Assembly: GCF_014596465.1 (NCBI RefSeq)
Contig: NZ_MECK01000545.1
Coordinates: 1 to 43,864, forward strand
Direction of reading: 5' to 3'
From: Streptomyces sp. CBMA123
Lineage (GTDB): Bacteria > Actinomycetota > Actinomycetes > Streptomycetales > Streptomycetaceae
Length of the DNA: 43,864 nt
Under the pieces are notes generated by a model that saw nothing but the letters and a program-made list of their open reading frames with translations, made no database searches and was not told where the DNA came from. Position numbers and translations under genes: made by a program. Positions 15,905-23,716 of this stretch are shown in pieces (the stretch's first letter is position 1; each line of letters opens with the position of its first letter).

Positions 15905-17128
15905 ATGCGCATCCTGATCGTCACCACCGGCTCCCGCGGGGACGTCGCACCGTTCACCGGCCTGGGCCGACGCCTGGTGGACGCCGGGCACCGGGTCTCG
16001 GTGGTCGCCCACCCGACCTTCGCGCCGCTGATCGAGTCCTGTGGCCTGGAGTACCGACCGCTGCCGGGGGATCCCAAGGAGCTGATCCTCGCCAGGGCCC
16101 GGGCGACGTCCCCCGAGGAGACCCGGGCGGTGATGACCGCGTTCGTGAACGGGCTCGCCGACGGCGTGGCGGACGCCGTGGCGAGCGGAGCCGACCTGCT
16201 GCTCACCGCCTTCGCCCCGTCACCGCTCAGCCTGACGGCGGGAGAGGCCTTCGGCGTGCCCGTCCTCGGCACGTACCTCACGCCCGCCTTCGCCACCGGG
16301 GAGTTCCCGCTGCCCGGCCCCGGCAGCGCCGAGGACCTGGGGGCGAAGGGCAATCTCGCCGCCGGCCGGGAGCGGCTCCGCCGCGCGGAGCGGCTGTTCT
16401 CGGGCGCCGTGGCCCGGATGCGCGAGCGCCTCGGCCTGCCCGGCACGACCTCCCCGGAGCCGCTCGGGCACTCCCGTCCGGTCGTCCACGGCTACAGCCC
16501 GCTGCTGGCGCCGCGCCCGGCGGACTGGCCGGCCCAGGTCGAGGTGGCGGGCTTCTGGTGGCCCGCCCGGCCGCTGGACTGGCAGCCCCCGGCCGACCTG
16601 GTCGACTTCCTCCAGGCCGGTCCGGCCCCGGTGTTCATCGGTTTCGGCAGCATGGCGCCGGAGGAGGGCGAGCGGCTCGGTGAGCTGGTGACGGCGGCGG
16701 TGCGGCGGGCGGGGGTGCGCGCGGTGGTCCAGGCGGGCTGGGCCGGCCTGGCGGCGGTGGGCGACGGCGTCCTCTCCGTCGGCGATCTGCCCCATGACTG
16801 GCTGTTCCCCCGCACGGCCGCCGTCGTCCACCACGCCGGAGCCGGCACCACCGGCGCCGCGCTGCGCGCCGGGGTCCCCGCCGTACCGGTGCCCGTGATG
16901 GCCGACCAGCCGTTCTGGGCGGCGCGGCTGCACCGGCTGGGAGTCGCCCCGGAGCCGGTGCCGTTCGCGGAACTCACCGCCGAACGCCTCGCCGCCGCGA
17001 TCACGGCCGCCTCGGCCGAGCCGGTCCGCCGCCGCGCGGCCGACCTCGCCGGGCTCATCGCGGGCGAGGACGGGGCCGGGGCCGTCCTCGCCCACATCGA
17101 CCGGCTCACCGAGGGCCCTCGCCGCTGA
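15905..17128 (+). CDS. GT1-family glycosyltransferase (MGT/sterol-GT-like)
   Basis: A 407-residue GT-B fold enzyme. The N-terminus ILIVTTGSRGDVAPFTGLGR carries the acceptor-side glycine-rich loop of the UDP/NDP-glycosyltransferase family. The C-terminal domain has FIGFGSMAPEE (donor phosphate loop) and the donor motif HHAGAGTTGAALRAGVPA, with H309 contacting the sugar nucleotide diphosphate, then MADQPFWAARL. Members glucosylate macrolides, sterols or other lipophilic molecules; the acceptor here is unknown. The ATG at 15905 is chosen because the fold starts there; an earlier in-frame start at 15761 would read through the GGGCA repeat as Arg/Gly-rich sequence. Confidence 0.93.
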   Translation: MRILIVTTGSRGDVAPFTGLGRRLVDAGHRVSVVAHPTFAPLIESCGLEYRPLPGDPKELILARARATSPEETRAVMTAFVNGLADGVADAVASGADLLLTAFAPSPLSLTAGEAFGVPVLGTYLTPAFATGEFPLPGPGSAEDLGAKGNLAAGRERLRRAERLFSGAVARMRERLGLPGTTSPEPLGHSRPVVHGYSPLLAPRPADWPAQVEVAGFWWPARPLDWQPPADLVDFLQAGPAPVFIGFGSMAPEEGERLGELVTAAVRRAGVRAVVQAGWAGLAAVGDGVLSVGDLPHDWLFPRTAAVVHHAGAGTTGAALRAGVPAVPVPVMADQPFWAARLHRLGVAPEPVPFAELTAERLAAAITAASAEPVRRRAADLAGLIAGEDGAGAVLAHIDRLTEGPRR

Positions 17129-17138
17129 GCCCTGCCGC

Positions 17139-17220
17139 CCCGGGTCACCGCGGAGCGTCAGCCCCGGGCCGGCGCACAGCGTCAGCCCCGGATCACCGCG
17201 GAGCGTCAGCCCCGGGTCAG
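17139..17220. repeat. 24-bp tandem repeat spanning the stop of the phospholipase gene
   Basis: Three tandem 24-bp units (17139-17162, 17163-17186, 17187-17210), each of the form CCCGGRTCACCGCGGAGCGT then CAGC, with the middle unit diverged in its centre, plus a partial unit to 17220. Each unit holds the reverse-strand CTGA that forms the phospholipase stop, so the 3' end of that gene has been serially duplicated. Confidence 0.85.
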
Positions 17221-18276
17221 CACCAGGGACTGCACCGCCGGGAGCTTGCGCCAGTCGCTGGAGACGATGCTGGCGTGCGCCCGGGCCAGCTGCTCGGTGC
17301 GGGCGCGGGCCTGGTCGACGCTCGGGTCGGTGGCGCTGATCTGCGGTGCGACCGCCTGGGCGTCGGTCATCACCAGCAGGTAGTGGGAGCGGTCGTACCA
17401 GGCGTTGTCGATGCCGTTCAGGTAGGTGGCCGCGTCGCCGTCGAAGACCACGAACCAGGGGCGGATGCCGGCGTCCGCGCCGGTGTACTTGCTCCGCGGG
17501 TCGCCGCCCGCCGCACCGTGCACGGCCGGGAACAGCTGGGCCTGGCCGATCCGGCCGGCCGCGGCCAGGTCGCGCAGGTGCCGGCCGTACTCGACGTCGG
17601 TGTGCAGGGTGTCGAAGGGGTTGTGCTCCTCGACCGTCCCCGGGATCGCGTAGAGCAGCACCCGCCCGGCGAGCGCGGAGCGGCTCGGCCAGTTGCCCGC
17701 CCGCACCGCCTCGTCGACGCTGGCGTAGGTGCCGCCGCCGGGCTTGGCCAGGACGTCGGCCGGGCGCAGCACCGCGTTGCCGAGGTGGGCCGCGATCAGC
17801 GCGTCGAGCTGGTCGGGGCCCATCCCGAGGTTCGCGGCGAAGCCGCCCTTCACCTCCAGCTTGACCACCAGCGGCCCGGCTGCCGGGTGGGCGCCGAGCC
17901 AGACCCGGACGTCGTCGAGGCAGTGCTCCAGGTTCTTGTTGGTGCCGCCGCCGTAGAGCTGGGCCGGGGTGTCGGCGGCGGTGCAGTTGTTGGAGTTGCC
18001 GAGCGGGTTGGAGTGGCTGACCTTCCACTCCTGGGTGACGACGTCGGTCCAGAGGTCGAGTTCGATCATGCCGGTGCCGGTGTCCAGGCTCTGGGCGAGG
18101 TACTGGTAGGCGGCCGGGTCGTAGGTGTTGTGCAGGCCGACGGTGGTGGCCGAGCCGAACGGCAGGGCGCCGGTGCCGGTGTCGGCGACGGCGAGGGTCG
18201 CCGTGGGCAGCAGGGATGCGGCGGTGGCGAGCAGGCCGGCGGCCAGCAGGCCCGCCAGGGTACGGCGTACGGTCAT
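17206..18276 (-). CDS. Secreted phosphatidylinositol-specific phospholipase C-like protein
   Basis: A 356-residue exported protein. A signal peptide (RRTLAGLLAAGLLATAASLL) ends near residue 32. The mature part starts the TIM barrel with TTVGLHNTYDP, the first catalytic His. MIELDLWTD follows, with metal or inositol-binding acidic residues, and SHSNP supplies the second His. Further on are KLEVKGGF and RPWFVVFDGD. The layout fits the Ca2+-dependent PI-PLC-C1 family found in fungi and actinobacteria rather than the small Bacillus enzyme. It would cleave phosphatidylinositol lipids outside the cell. The ATG at 18276 starts the signal peptide; earlier in-frame ATGs add junk. The stop lies within a tandem repeat. 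Confidence 0.85.
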   Translation of the reverse strand: MTVRRTLAGLLAAGLLATAASLLPTATLAVADTGTGALPFGSATTVGLHNTYDPAAYQYLAQSLDTGTGMIELDLWTDVVTQEWKVSHSNPLGNSNNCTAADTPAQLYGGGTNKNLEHCLDDVRVWLGAHPAAGPLVVKLEVKGGFAANLGMGPDQLDALIAAHLGNAVLRPADVLAKPGGGTYASVDEAVRAGNWPSRSALAGRVLLYAIPGTVEEHNPFDTLHTDVEYGRHLRDLAAAGRIGQAQLFPAVHGAAGGDPRSKYTGADAGIRPWFVVFDGDAATYLNGIDNAWYDRSHYLLVMTDAQAVAPQISATDPSVDQARARTEQLARAHASIVSSDWRKLPAVQSLVLTRG

Positions 18277-18555
18277 CGGAATCGTCCCCCCCGGGGTCGG
18301 TCGTGGCGCCCGCCGGTGCGGGCCGCCGGAGGCAGCATCGCCGGACGGGGCGTGCACCTCGTGAAGAAGGCACGACAATAGCGTGACGGTTTCCCCACCC
18401 CTGCCCCGGCCTCCCCTTCACCGCCCCGCCCGACGGCACGCCACGCCCCGGTCGTGACGGAGCGTCAGGATTGTCGGACCCGGGCGCTAGCGTGGCCCGC
18501 GAGCGGACGGCCGCCGGCCGCCGCGAACAACCCACCGAGCAGTGGAGGCAGCACC

Positions 18556-19209
18556 ATGTCCCTGGTCCGGGTCCACAACTTCTCGATCTCCCTCGACGGC
18601 TACGGCACCGGCGAGGGCCAGAGCCTGGAACTCCCCTTCGGCCATGCCACCGACCGGCTGCACCGCTGGTTCTTCGGCACCCGCACCTTCCGCCGGATGC
18701 AGGGCAAGGAGGGCGGCAGCACCGGGGTGGACGACGCGATGGCCAGCGCCTGGGGCGACGGCATCGGCGTGGAGATCATGGGCCGCAACAAGTTCGGCCC
18801 GCAGCGCGGCCCGTGGGAGAACGAGGACTGGCAGGGCTGGTGGGGGCCGAACCCGCCGTTCCACACCCCGGTCTTCGTGCTCACCCACCACCCGCGCCCC
18901 AGCGTGGAGATGGAGGGCGGGACGGCCTTCCACTTCATCGACGCCACCCCCGAGGAGGCGCTGCGGCAGGCCAAGGAGGCGGCCGACGGGCAGGACGTGC
19001 GGATCGGCGGCGGCCCGAGCACCGTCCGGGCCTTCCTGGAGGCCGACCTGGTCGACCACCTGCACGTGGTCGTGGTGCCGGTCGTGCTCGGGCGGGGCGA
19101 GTCGCTCTGGGCCGGGCTGGAGGGGCTGGAGCAGCGCTTCGACACCGAGGCGGTGACCAGCCCGAGTGGGGTCACCCACCTCACCTTCACCCGACCCGGC
19201 ACCGCGTGA
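18556..19209 (+). CDS. DHFR/RibD-fold reductase
   Basis: A 217-residue protein of the dihydrofolate-reductase-like RibD C-terminal family. It begins with strand VRVHNFSISLDGYGTG, and has EIMGRNKFGP, FHTPVFVLTHHPRP and the NADP-binding turn VRIGGGPSTVRAFLEADLVDH, then VVVVPVVLGRGESL. Such proteins reduce pteridine- or pyrimidine-like substrates; in Streptomyces many stand alone with unknown substrate. GGAGG lies eight bases before the ATG. It is divergent from the phospholipase gene across 279 bp and ends at a strong shared terminator. Confidence 0.93.
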   Translation: MSLVRVHNFSISLDGYGTGEGQSLELPFGHATDRLHRWFFGTRTFRRMQGKEGGSTGVDDAMASAWGDGIGVEIMGRNKFGPQRGPWENEDWQGWWGPNPPFHTPVFVLTHHPRPSVEMEGGTAFHFIDATPEEALRQAKEAADGQDVRIGGGPSTVRAFLEADLVDHLHVVVVPVVLGRGESLWAGLEGLEQRFDTEAVTSPSGVTHLTFTRPGTA

Positions 19210-19240
19210 CCGGGTGAGATCGCGCGCACCACGTAGCCGC

Positions 19241-19294
19241 AAGGCCGACGGGCGGCCTCCCCGCACCAGCGCGGGGAGGCCGCCCGTCGGCCTT
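19241..19294. terminator. Bidirectional terminator, 24-bp perfect stem
   Basis: The arms at 19241-19264 and 19271-19294 (AAGGCCGACGGGCGGCCTCC then CCGC, and its complement) pair perfectly over 24 bp around the loop ACCAGC. It sits between the convergent reductase gene and the 2-methylisoborneol methyltransferase gene and ends in an A/T pair at each side, so it can serve both. Confidence 0.9.
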
Positions 19295-19302
19295 GGGCCG
19301 GG

Positions 19303-20181
19303 TCAGACCCGGTCGGCCGCGATCAGCACGTACTGGAAGGAACCGTCCTTGTAGGACTCGATGAAGGCCTCCTCGATGCCGGTGACCAGCGAGGTGGTGT
19401 TCCGCAGCTCCCAGTACGGCAGGGTGTCCGGGGTGAGGTCGATGACGGCCTGGGGCACCAGGCGGTTGTCGGCCATCGCCCGCAGGTACTCGCGGCGGGA
19501 GTGGATGTTGCACTCGAAGTGGGCGTTGATCTGCGAGACCCACTTCGACGGCTGGCCGTACTTCGGGTTCCAGCAGCCGGTGATGGTCACGTACCGGCCG
19601 CCGACCGCCAGCACCCGGGAGTGCTCGGCGAACAGGTCGTGCAGGTCGACGTACATGCTGGACTCGTTGTTCCAGGAGCCCGCGACCGAGCCGTTCTCCA
19701 GCGGCATGTCCAGCATGTTGGCGACCCGGGAGCGGACGAACCCGCCGATGCCCAGCTCGGCGGCGCGCTTGTTGCCGAAGTCCGCCTGCTGGGTGGAGAG
19801 GGTCAGGCCCTCGACCCGGCAGCCGAAGCGCTGGTGGGCCATGACCATCGAGCCGCCGCGGCCGCAGCCGGCGTCCAGCAGGGTGTGCCCGGCCTTGATG
19901 TCGCCGAGGTTGTCGAGCAGGACGTCGGTCTGGGCGGACTCCAGGCGGTGCAGCTCGGCGATGACCTTCTTCTCGCGCTCGCTGTCCGCCGGGTCGCCGA
20001 TCGCCGCCTGGTCGATCTCGCCGATGCCGTAGTGGTGGTGGTACAGGCCGTCGACGTCGCCCAGGCGCAGGTTCACCGGGCGGGCCTCGTTGTTCCAGTA
20101 GCGCGCGATGTCGCTCTGGTACGGAGTCGCCGGGCCGGGGATGGCGCTGCCGGGGGTGGTGATGTCGTCGGTCAGGGACAT
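19303..20181 (-). CDS. mtf: Geranyl diphosphate 2-C-methyltransferase (2-MIB pathway)
   Basis: A 292-residue SAM-dependent methyltransferase. SAM motif I is LLDAGCGRGGSMVMAH, followed by CRVEGLTLSTQQADFGNKRA. The segment YWNNEARPVNLRLGDVDG, then LYHHHYGIGEID, and a C-terminal LPYWELRNTTSLVTGIEEAF are characteristic of the GPP C-methyltransferase of the 2-methylisoborneol route. It adds a methyl group to C2 of geranyl diphosphate, giving 2-methyl-GPP for the cyclase. It lies 65 bp after the cyclase gene in the same direction and is probably co-transcribed. GGAG is present 10 bases before the ATG. Confidence 0.95.
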   Translation of the reverse strand: MSLTDDITTPGSAIPGPATPYQSDIARYWNNEARPVNLRLGDVDGLYHHHYGIGEIDQAAIGDPADSEREKKVIAELHRLESAQTDVLLDNLGDIKAGHTLLDAGCGRGGSMVMAHQRFGCRVEGLTLSTQQADFGNKRAAELGIGGFVRSRVANMLDMPLENGSVAGSWNNESSMYVDLHDLFAEHSRVLAVGGRYVTITGCWNPKYGQPSKWVSQINAHFECNIHSRREYLRAMADNRLVPQAVIDLTPDTLPYWELRNTTSLVTGIEEAFIESYKDGSFQYVLIAADRV

Positions 20182-20246
20182 GAGGGGTCAACTCCAGGGT
20201 TCTTCAGGGATGGTTATCGGAAAACGGGCGACTGCCGACCGGCGCA

Positions 20247-21578
20247 TTACCAGAAGTCAGGCAGGCTGTACCGGTGGGTGTTGGTCTGGTGCCAGTGGTG
20301 GTTGCCGTCGAGCCACGCGGCCACCCCGCGCAGGAACCGCACCAGGGTCGGCACCGGGCAGGCGACCGCCAGCGCCGCGGACTCGGCCTCGAAGGCGTGC
20401 ATCAGCTCGTTGTGGACCTCGACGGCCTTCAGGTAGCCCTCCTGGCGCGAGACGCCCTCGCGCTCGGAGATCACCACCGGCAGGTTCAGATGGAGCCCCG
20501 GACCGGCCAGCTCCTTGGTGTACGAGTACAGGTCGTTGACGATCGTGGTGGCGTTGCCGGCCAGCGAGATCACCCGCTGCATGGCCGGCAGCGCGTGCAG
20601 CTCGGCGGGCAGCTCGTAGCCGCCGACGGTGTCGGTGATGGTCGGGCAGGGGCGGAAGTTGTTGAACTGGCGCATCGCCAGGTACTCCCACACCTCCGGG
20701 ACGTGGTCGGATTCGGACCAGGCGGCCTCGGCCAGGTACCCCAGGTGCAGCCGCGCCATGTCGTGCCGGAAGCGGTCCGCCTGGGAGGGCGTGGCGGCCC
20801 GGACGAAGTAGTCCATCGCCGAGCGGTACGAGCGCCGGGGCGCGTCCTCGGAGAGCGAGGCCTCCCAGGCCGGGTGGTACTCCGCGGTGGTGTGCAGCGG
20901 GTCCAGCGCCGTGTGCGCCAGCAGCAGCCGGCTGCCGAGGCCGATCGGCGAGCCGCCGAGGTCCTCGCAGTAGCAGTCGTCCACCGCGTTCTCGGCGACC
21001 ATCAGCCGGGCCGCGAGCATCAGGTGGTCGACGCTCGGCGCGTCGGGGTGGCAGGCCACCATGTAGCGGCCGGTGGAGAATCCGTCGAAGTCCTTCTCCC
21101 ACTCCGGCGGGTAGAGCTCGATCTCGTCGATGGCCCAGGCCTTGATCTTGAGGCTGAGCGCCTCCACCCGGACCGGGTCGGGCTCGGCGATCGGGTGGTG
21201 GTAGAGGCCCGGGATGGGGTCGCCCAGCTTGGGCTTGCCACCGCTCGGCGCCGCGGCCGGGGCGCCGAAGAGCAGGGCAGGGGCGGACGGCAGCGTCGGA
21301 GCCGAGGGCGGCGTGGCGACGGACGGCAGTTGGAGGTCGGGCAGCACGGCCTCCAGCACCGAGGCCGCGGCCGCCACCGCCTCCGCCGCGACGGCCTCGA
21401 CCAGCGAGGCCTCCACCGTCGGGAGCGCGGCCGTCGGGGCCTCGGGAGCCGCGACATCAGGCGCATGGACCGCGGGCGCCGCCACCTCCGCAGCCGGGGC
21501 CGGCGGCCTCAACTGCAGCCCGGCGGTGCCCAGTCCGGTGGGTCCGCGGAGGATCCGCTCGATCGCCGGGGAGCTCAT
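20247..21578 (-). CDS. tpc: 2-Methylisoborneol synthase (class I terpene cyclase)
   Basis: A 443-residue class I terpene synthase. The metal-binding motif is DDCYCED (D200-D201 to D206) and the NSE motif is NDLYSYTKE (N348, S352, E356). The first 100 residues are an Ala/Pro/Val-rich, probably disordered tail ending at KPKLGDPIPGLYHHP, as known for 2-MIB synthases. It cyclises 2-methyl-GPP to 2-methylisoborneol, an earthy volatile. In other streptomycetes this gene follows a family 2B encapsulin gene and the tail is thought to load the enzyme into the shell; no such gene is adjacent here. The ATG at 21578 has only a weak SD (GGTGGG). Confidence 0.95.
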   Translation of the reverse strand: MSSPAIERILRGPTGLGTAGLQLRPPAPAAEVAAPAVHAPDVAAPEAPTAALPTVEASLVEAVAAEAVAAAASVLEAVLPDLQLPSVATPPSAPTLPSAPALLFGAPAAAPSGGKPKLGDPIPGLYHHPIAEPDPVRVEALSLKIKAWAIDEIELYPPEWEKDFDGFSTGRYMVACHPDAPSVDHLMLAARLMVAENAVDDCYCEDLGGSPIGLGSRLLLAHTALDPLHTTAEYHPAWEASLSEDAPRRSYRSAMDYFVRAATPSQADRFRHDMARLHLGYLAEAAWSESDHVPEVWEYLAMRQFNNFRPCPTITDTVGGYELPAELHALPAMQRVISLAGNATTIVNDLYSYTKELAGPGLHLNLPVVISEREGVSRQEGYLKAVEVHNELMHAFEAESAALAVACPVPTLVRFLRGVAAWLDGNHHWHQTNTHRYSLPDFW

Positions 21579-22320
21579 GAGCCCACCGCCGGGGCGGGAG
21601 CGGGCCGGGGTGGTGTGACCGTTCTGATGCGCTGGGGCATGGAGCCTCCTCTGAGAGGGATCGCATGAGGTGACGGGTCGTCATCCCGCCCGTCGCGATG
21701 GGGAACTCCACGCCGCGGGCCCCGTCTCGCTCGCTGACCAACCGTAGGCGCGAAAGCCCGTTCCGGATCGCAACGGACGATCTTCTACACCCGATAGAGT
21801 GAACGTTCATGCTGACGGCGTTCGGTCGTACCCCTGTCATGCATCGGTCCGCCCCTCACCTTGGCGCTCCGCACCCGACCCAGCCGCCCCCACCCTCCCC
21901 CGCGCCATGTCAACCCGGTGAACTTCGGGCGTGCCCCGGGGTGGCCGACCGCGTTGTGCCGGTTGTGGCGGGGGCTGTTCGAACGCGGATGACCAATCGG
22001 CCTTCGCGTGCCACGAGTTGGTCGCCCACACGAACCTCCTGGACGGAACGGCCAGTGGCAGCGATCTCGATGCCGGACTGCTCCATGCCGTGGCCGGCCC
22101 GCCTCATCCCCACCCGGAGACCGCGGGCCCGGAACCTGCTCCGGGCCCGCGAGACCGGGGTGCTCGAACCCGACCGGGACGAGGAGTGCTTCACCGCGAT
22201 GGACTTCGCGCTCGCACGGCGTCCGGCCGGTGTCGGGCCGGTGTCGGGCCGGACGCGTAAGGAGGAGAAGAATGGGCCGGGCGCCGTGCGAGGAACGCGG
22301 CCAGGAAGGAAGACCAGCGC
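21579..22320. other. Long divergent intergenic region without a convincing gene
   Basis: This 742-bp gap separates the 2-MIB cyclase from the radical SAM gene. It is less GC-rich than its surroundings. Visible elements: a forward -10-like TAGAGT (21795-21800) directly followed by the palindrome TGAACGTTCA (21800-21809), and on the reverse strand GGAAC and GTT 17 bp apart near 21750-21770, which could be an ECF-type promoter for the cyclase. No encapsulin remnant was recognised in any frame. A forward ATG at 21809 opens a long frame, but its translation is not protein-like. Confidence 0.5.
21910..22086 (-). CDS. Possible short or truncated hypothetical protein
   Basis: A 58-residue reverse-strand frame begins MEQSGIEIAATGRSVQEVRVG and continues DQLVAREGRLVIRVRTAPA. 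The first 40 residues look like a small beta-barrel domain (R-V-G-D-x-L-x-x-x-G-R pattern) seen in short Streptomyces hypothetical proteins. The last 18 residues are low complexity, suggesting a frameshift or truncation. No clear SD. Kept only as a weak call. Confidence 0.22.
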   Translation of the reverse strand: MEQSGIEIAATGRSVQEVRVGDQLVAREGRLVIRVRTAPATTGTTRSATPGHARSSPG

Positions 22321-23646
22321 ATGGAGAGCCAGGCCCGCAGCCGCACCGCCCTCGTCGAGGACCTCATGGAGCGCTTCCCCGACGTGCCCCGGGAGGCGGT
22401 GATCAAGGAGGACCTGCTGCGCGGCGGCATGGCCTTCGACGAGTCCGCCCTCAGCGGCAGCACCGGCGCCGACGGGAGCGGCGAGGTCAAGCCGAAGTCG
22501 TACTTCATCTTCTCCTTCGACCACCGCACCCTGCCCGAGCTGGGCGCGGCCGCGCTGAACCGGCCGCCGGAGGAGGTGGTGCTGACCGGCGGACCGTACG
22601 GGCTGCGCCGCACGGTCGTGTCGGTGCGGGTCAACCCGGACTCGCCGTACCGGGTCGGCGCGGGTGAGGACGGCACGCTCGGCCTCTACCTCGACGGCGC
22701 GCGGATCGCCGACGTCGGCCTGCCGCCGATGCCCGACTACTACCGGCACACCCTGGCCAACGGGAAGTCGGTGATGGAGGTCGCCCCGACCATCCAGTGG
22801 GGCTACCTGATCTACCTCACGGTGTTCCGGGTCTGCCAGTACTTCGGCGCCAAGGAGGAGTGCCAGTACTGCGACATCAACCACAACTGGCGCCAGCACA
22901 AGGCCGCCGGCCGCCCGTACACCGGGGTCAAGCCGGTCGAGGAGGTGCTGGAGGCGCTGGAGATCATCGACCGCCACGACACCGCCCGCGCCTCCCGGGC
23001 GTACACCCTCACCGGCGGCGCGATCACCTCGCAGGTCGGCGGCCGGGACGAGGCGGACTTCTACGGGCAGTACGCCAAGGCCATCGAGGAGCGCTTCCCC
23101 GACCGCTGGATCGGCAAGGTGGTCGCCCAGGCACTGCCGCGCGACGACATCCAGCGCTTCCACGACTACGGCGTGAAGATCTACCACCCCAACTTCGAGG
23201 TGTGGGACAAGCGGCTGTTCGAGCTCTACTGCCCCGGCAAGGAGCGCTACGTCGGCCGGGACGAGTGGCACCGTCGGATCCTCGACTCCACCGAGGTGTT
23301 CGGCGCGGAGAACGTGATCCCCAACTTCGTGGCGGGCGTGGAGATGGCCGAGCCCTTCGGCTTCACCACCGTCGACGAGGCGATCGCCTCCACCCGGGAG
23401 GGGCTGCGCTTCTTCATGTCCCACGGCGTGGTGCCGCGCTTCACCACCTGGTGCCCCGAGCCCACCACCCCGCTGGGCAAGGCCAACCCGCAGGGCGCGC
23501 CGCTGGAGTACCACATCCGGCTGCTGCGGACCTACCGGGCCACCCTGGAGGAGTTCGGCCTCTCCTCCCCGCCCGGCTACGGGCCGGCCGGACCCGGCAA
23601 GGCGGTGTTCTCGGTCAGCTCCTTCATGGACTCGCTGCCGGGCTGA
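22321..23646 (+). CDS. Radical SAM protein with CX8CX2C cluster motif
   Basis: A 441-residue radical SAM enzyme of unknown product. The [4Fe-4S] ligands are C172, C181 and C184 (VCQYFGAKEECQYCDIN), a CX8CX2C spacing instead of the usual CX3CX2C. The following GGAITSQVGG resembles the SAM-binding glycine motif. The N-terminal 150 residues form a separate domain with a helical start and several strands. From memory, other radical SAM families, such as the MSMEG_0568 type, have a similarly stretched first loop, so a remote relation is possible. GGAAGGAAG precedes the ATG by about 12 bases. It faces a thioesterase-like gene across a terminator. Confidence 0.85.
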   Translation: MESQARSRTALVEDLMERFPDVPREAVIKEDLLRGGMAFDESALSGSTGADGSGEVKPKSYFIFSFDHRTLPELGAAALNRPPEEVVLTGGPYGLRRTVVSVRVNPDSPYRVGAGEDGTLGLYLDGARIADVGLPPMPDYYRHTLANGKSVMEVAPTIQWGYLIYLTVFRVCQYFGAKEECQYCDINHNWRQHKAAGRPYTGVKPVEEVLEALEIIDRHDTARASRAYTLTGGAITSQVGGRDEADFYGQYAKAIEERFPDRWIGKVVAQALPRDDIQRFHDYGVKIYHPNFEVWDKRLFELYCPGKERYVGRDEWHRRILDSTEVFGAENVIPNFVAGVEMAEPFGFTTVDEAIASTREGLRFFMSHGVVPRFTTWCPEPTTPLGKANPQGAPLEYHIRLLRTYRATLEEFGLSSPPGYGPAGPGKAVFSVSSFMDSLPG

Positions 23647-23665
23647 GCCCGCGCCCACCGGCGGT

Positions 23666-23700
23666 GCTCCGTTCCCCCGCCGTCGGCCGGGGACCGGAGC
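23666..23700. terminator. Hairpin between convergent genes
   Basis: GCTCCGTTCCCC (23666-23677) pairs with GGGGACCGGAGC (23689-23700), 11 of 12 positions, around an 11-base loop. It lies just after the radical SAM stop and just before the thioesterase stop on the other strand. Confidence 0.65.
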
Positions 23701-23716
23701 CGGCGGGCCGCTGCCG

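Noticed and set aside
16220..18535. A 771-residue reverse frame
   Set aside because: Spans two genes in another frame with Arg/Pro/Gly composition; shadow of the glycosyltransferase and phospholipase genes.
21579..22320. A degraded encapsulin gene
   Set aside because: No frame on either strand shows HK97-fold or cyclic-nucleotide-binding segments.
21809..22402. Forward frame starting at an ATG next to a -10-like box
   Set aside because: Translation is Pro/Arg/Thr-rich and runs into the radical SAM gene; no family and no codon-position bias.
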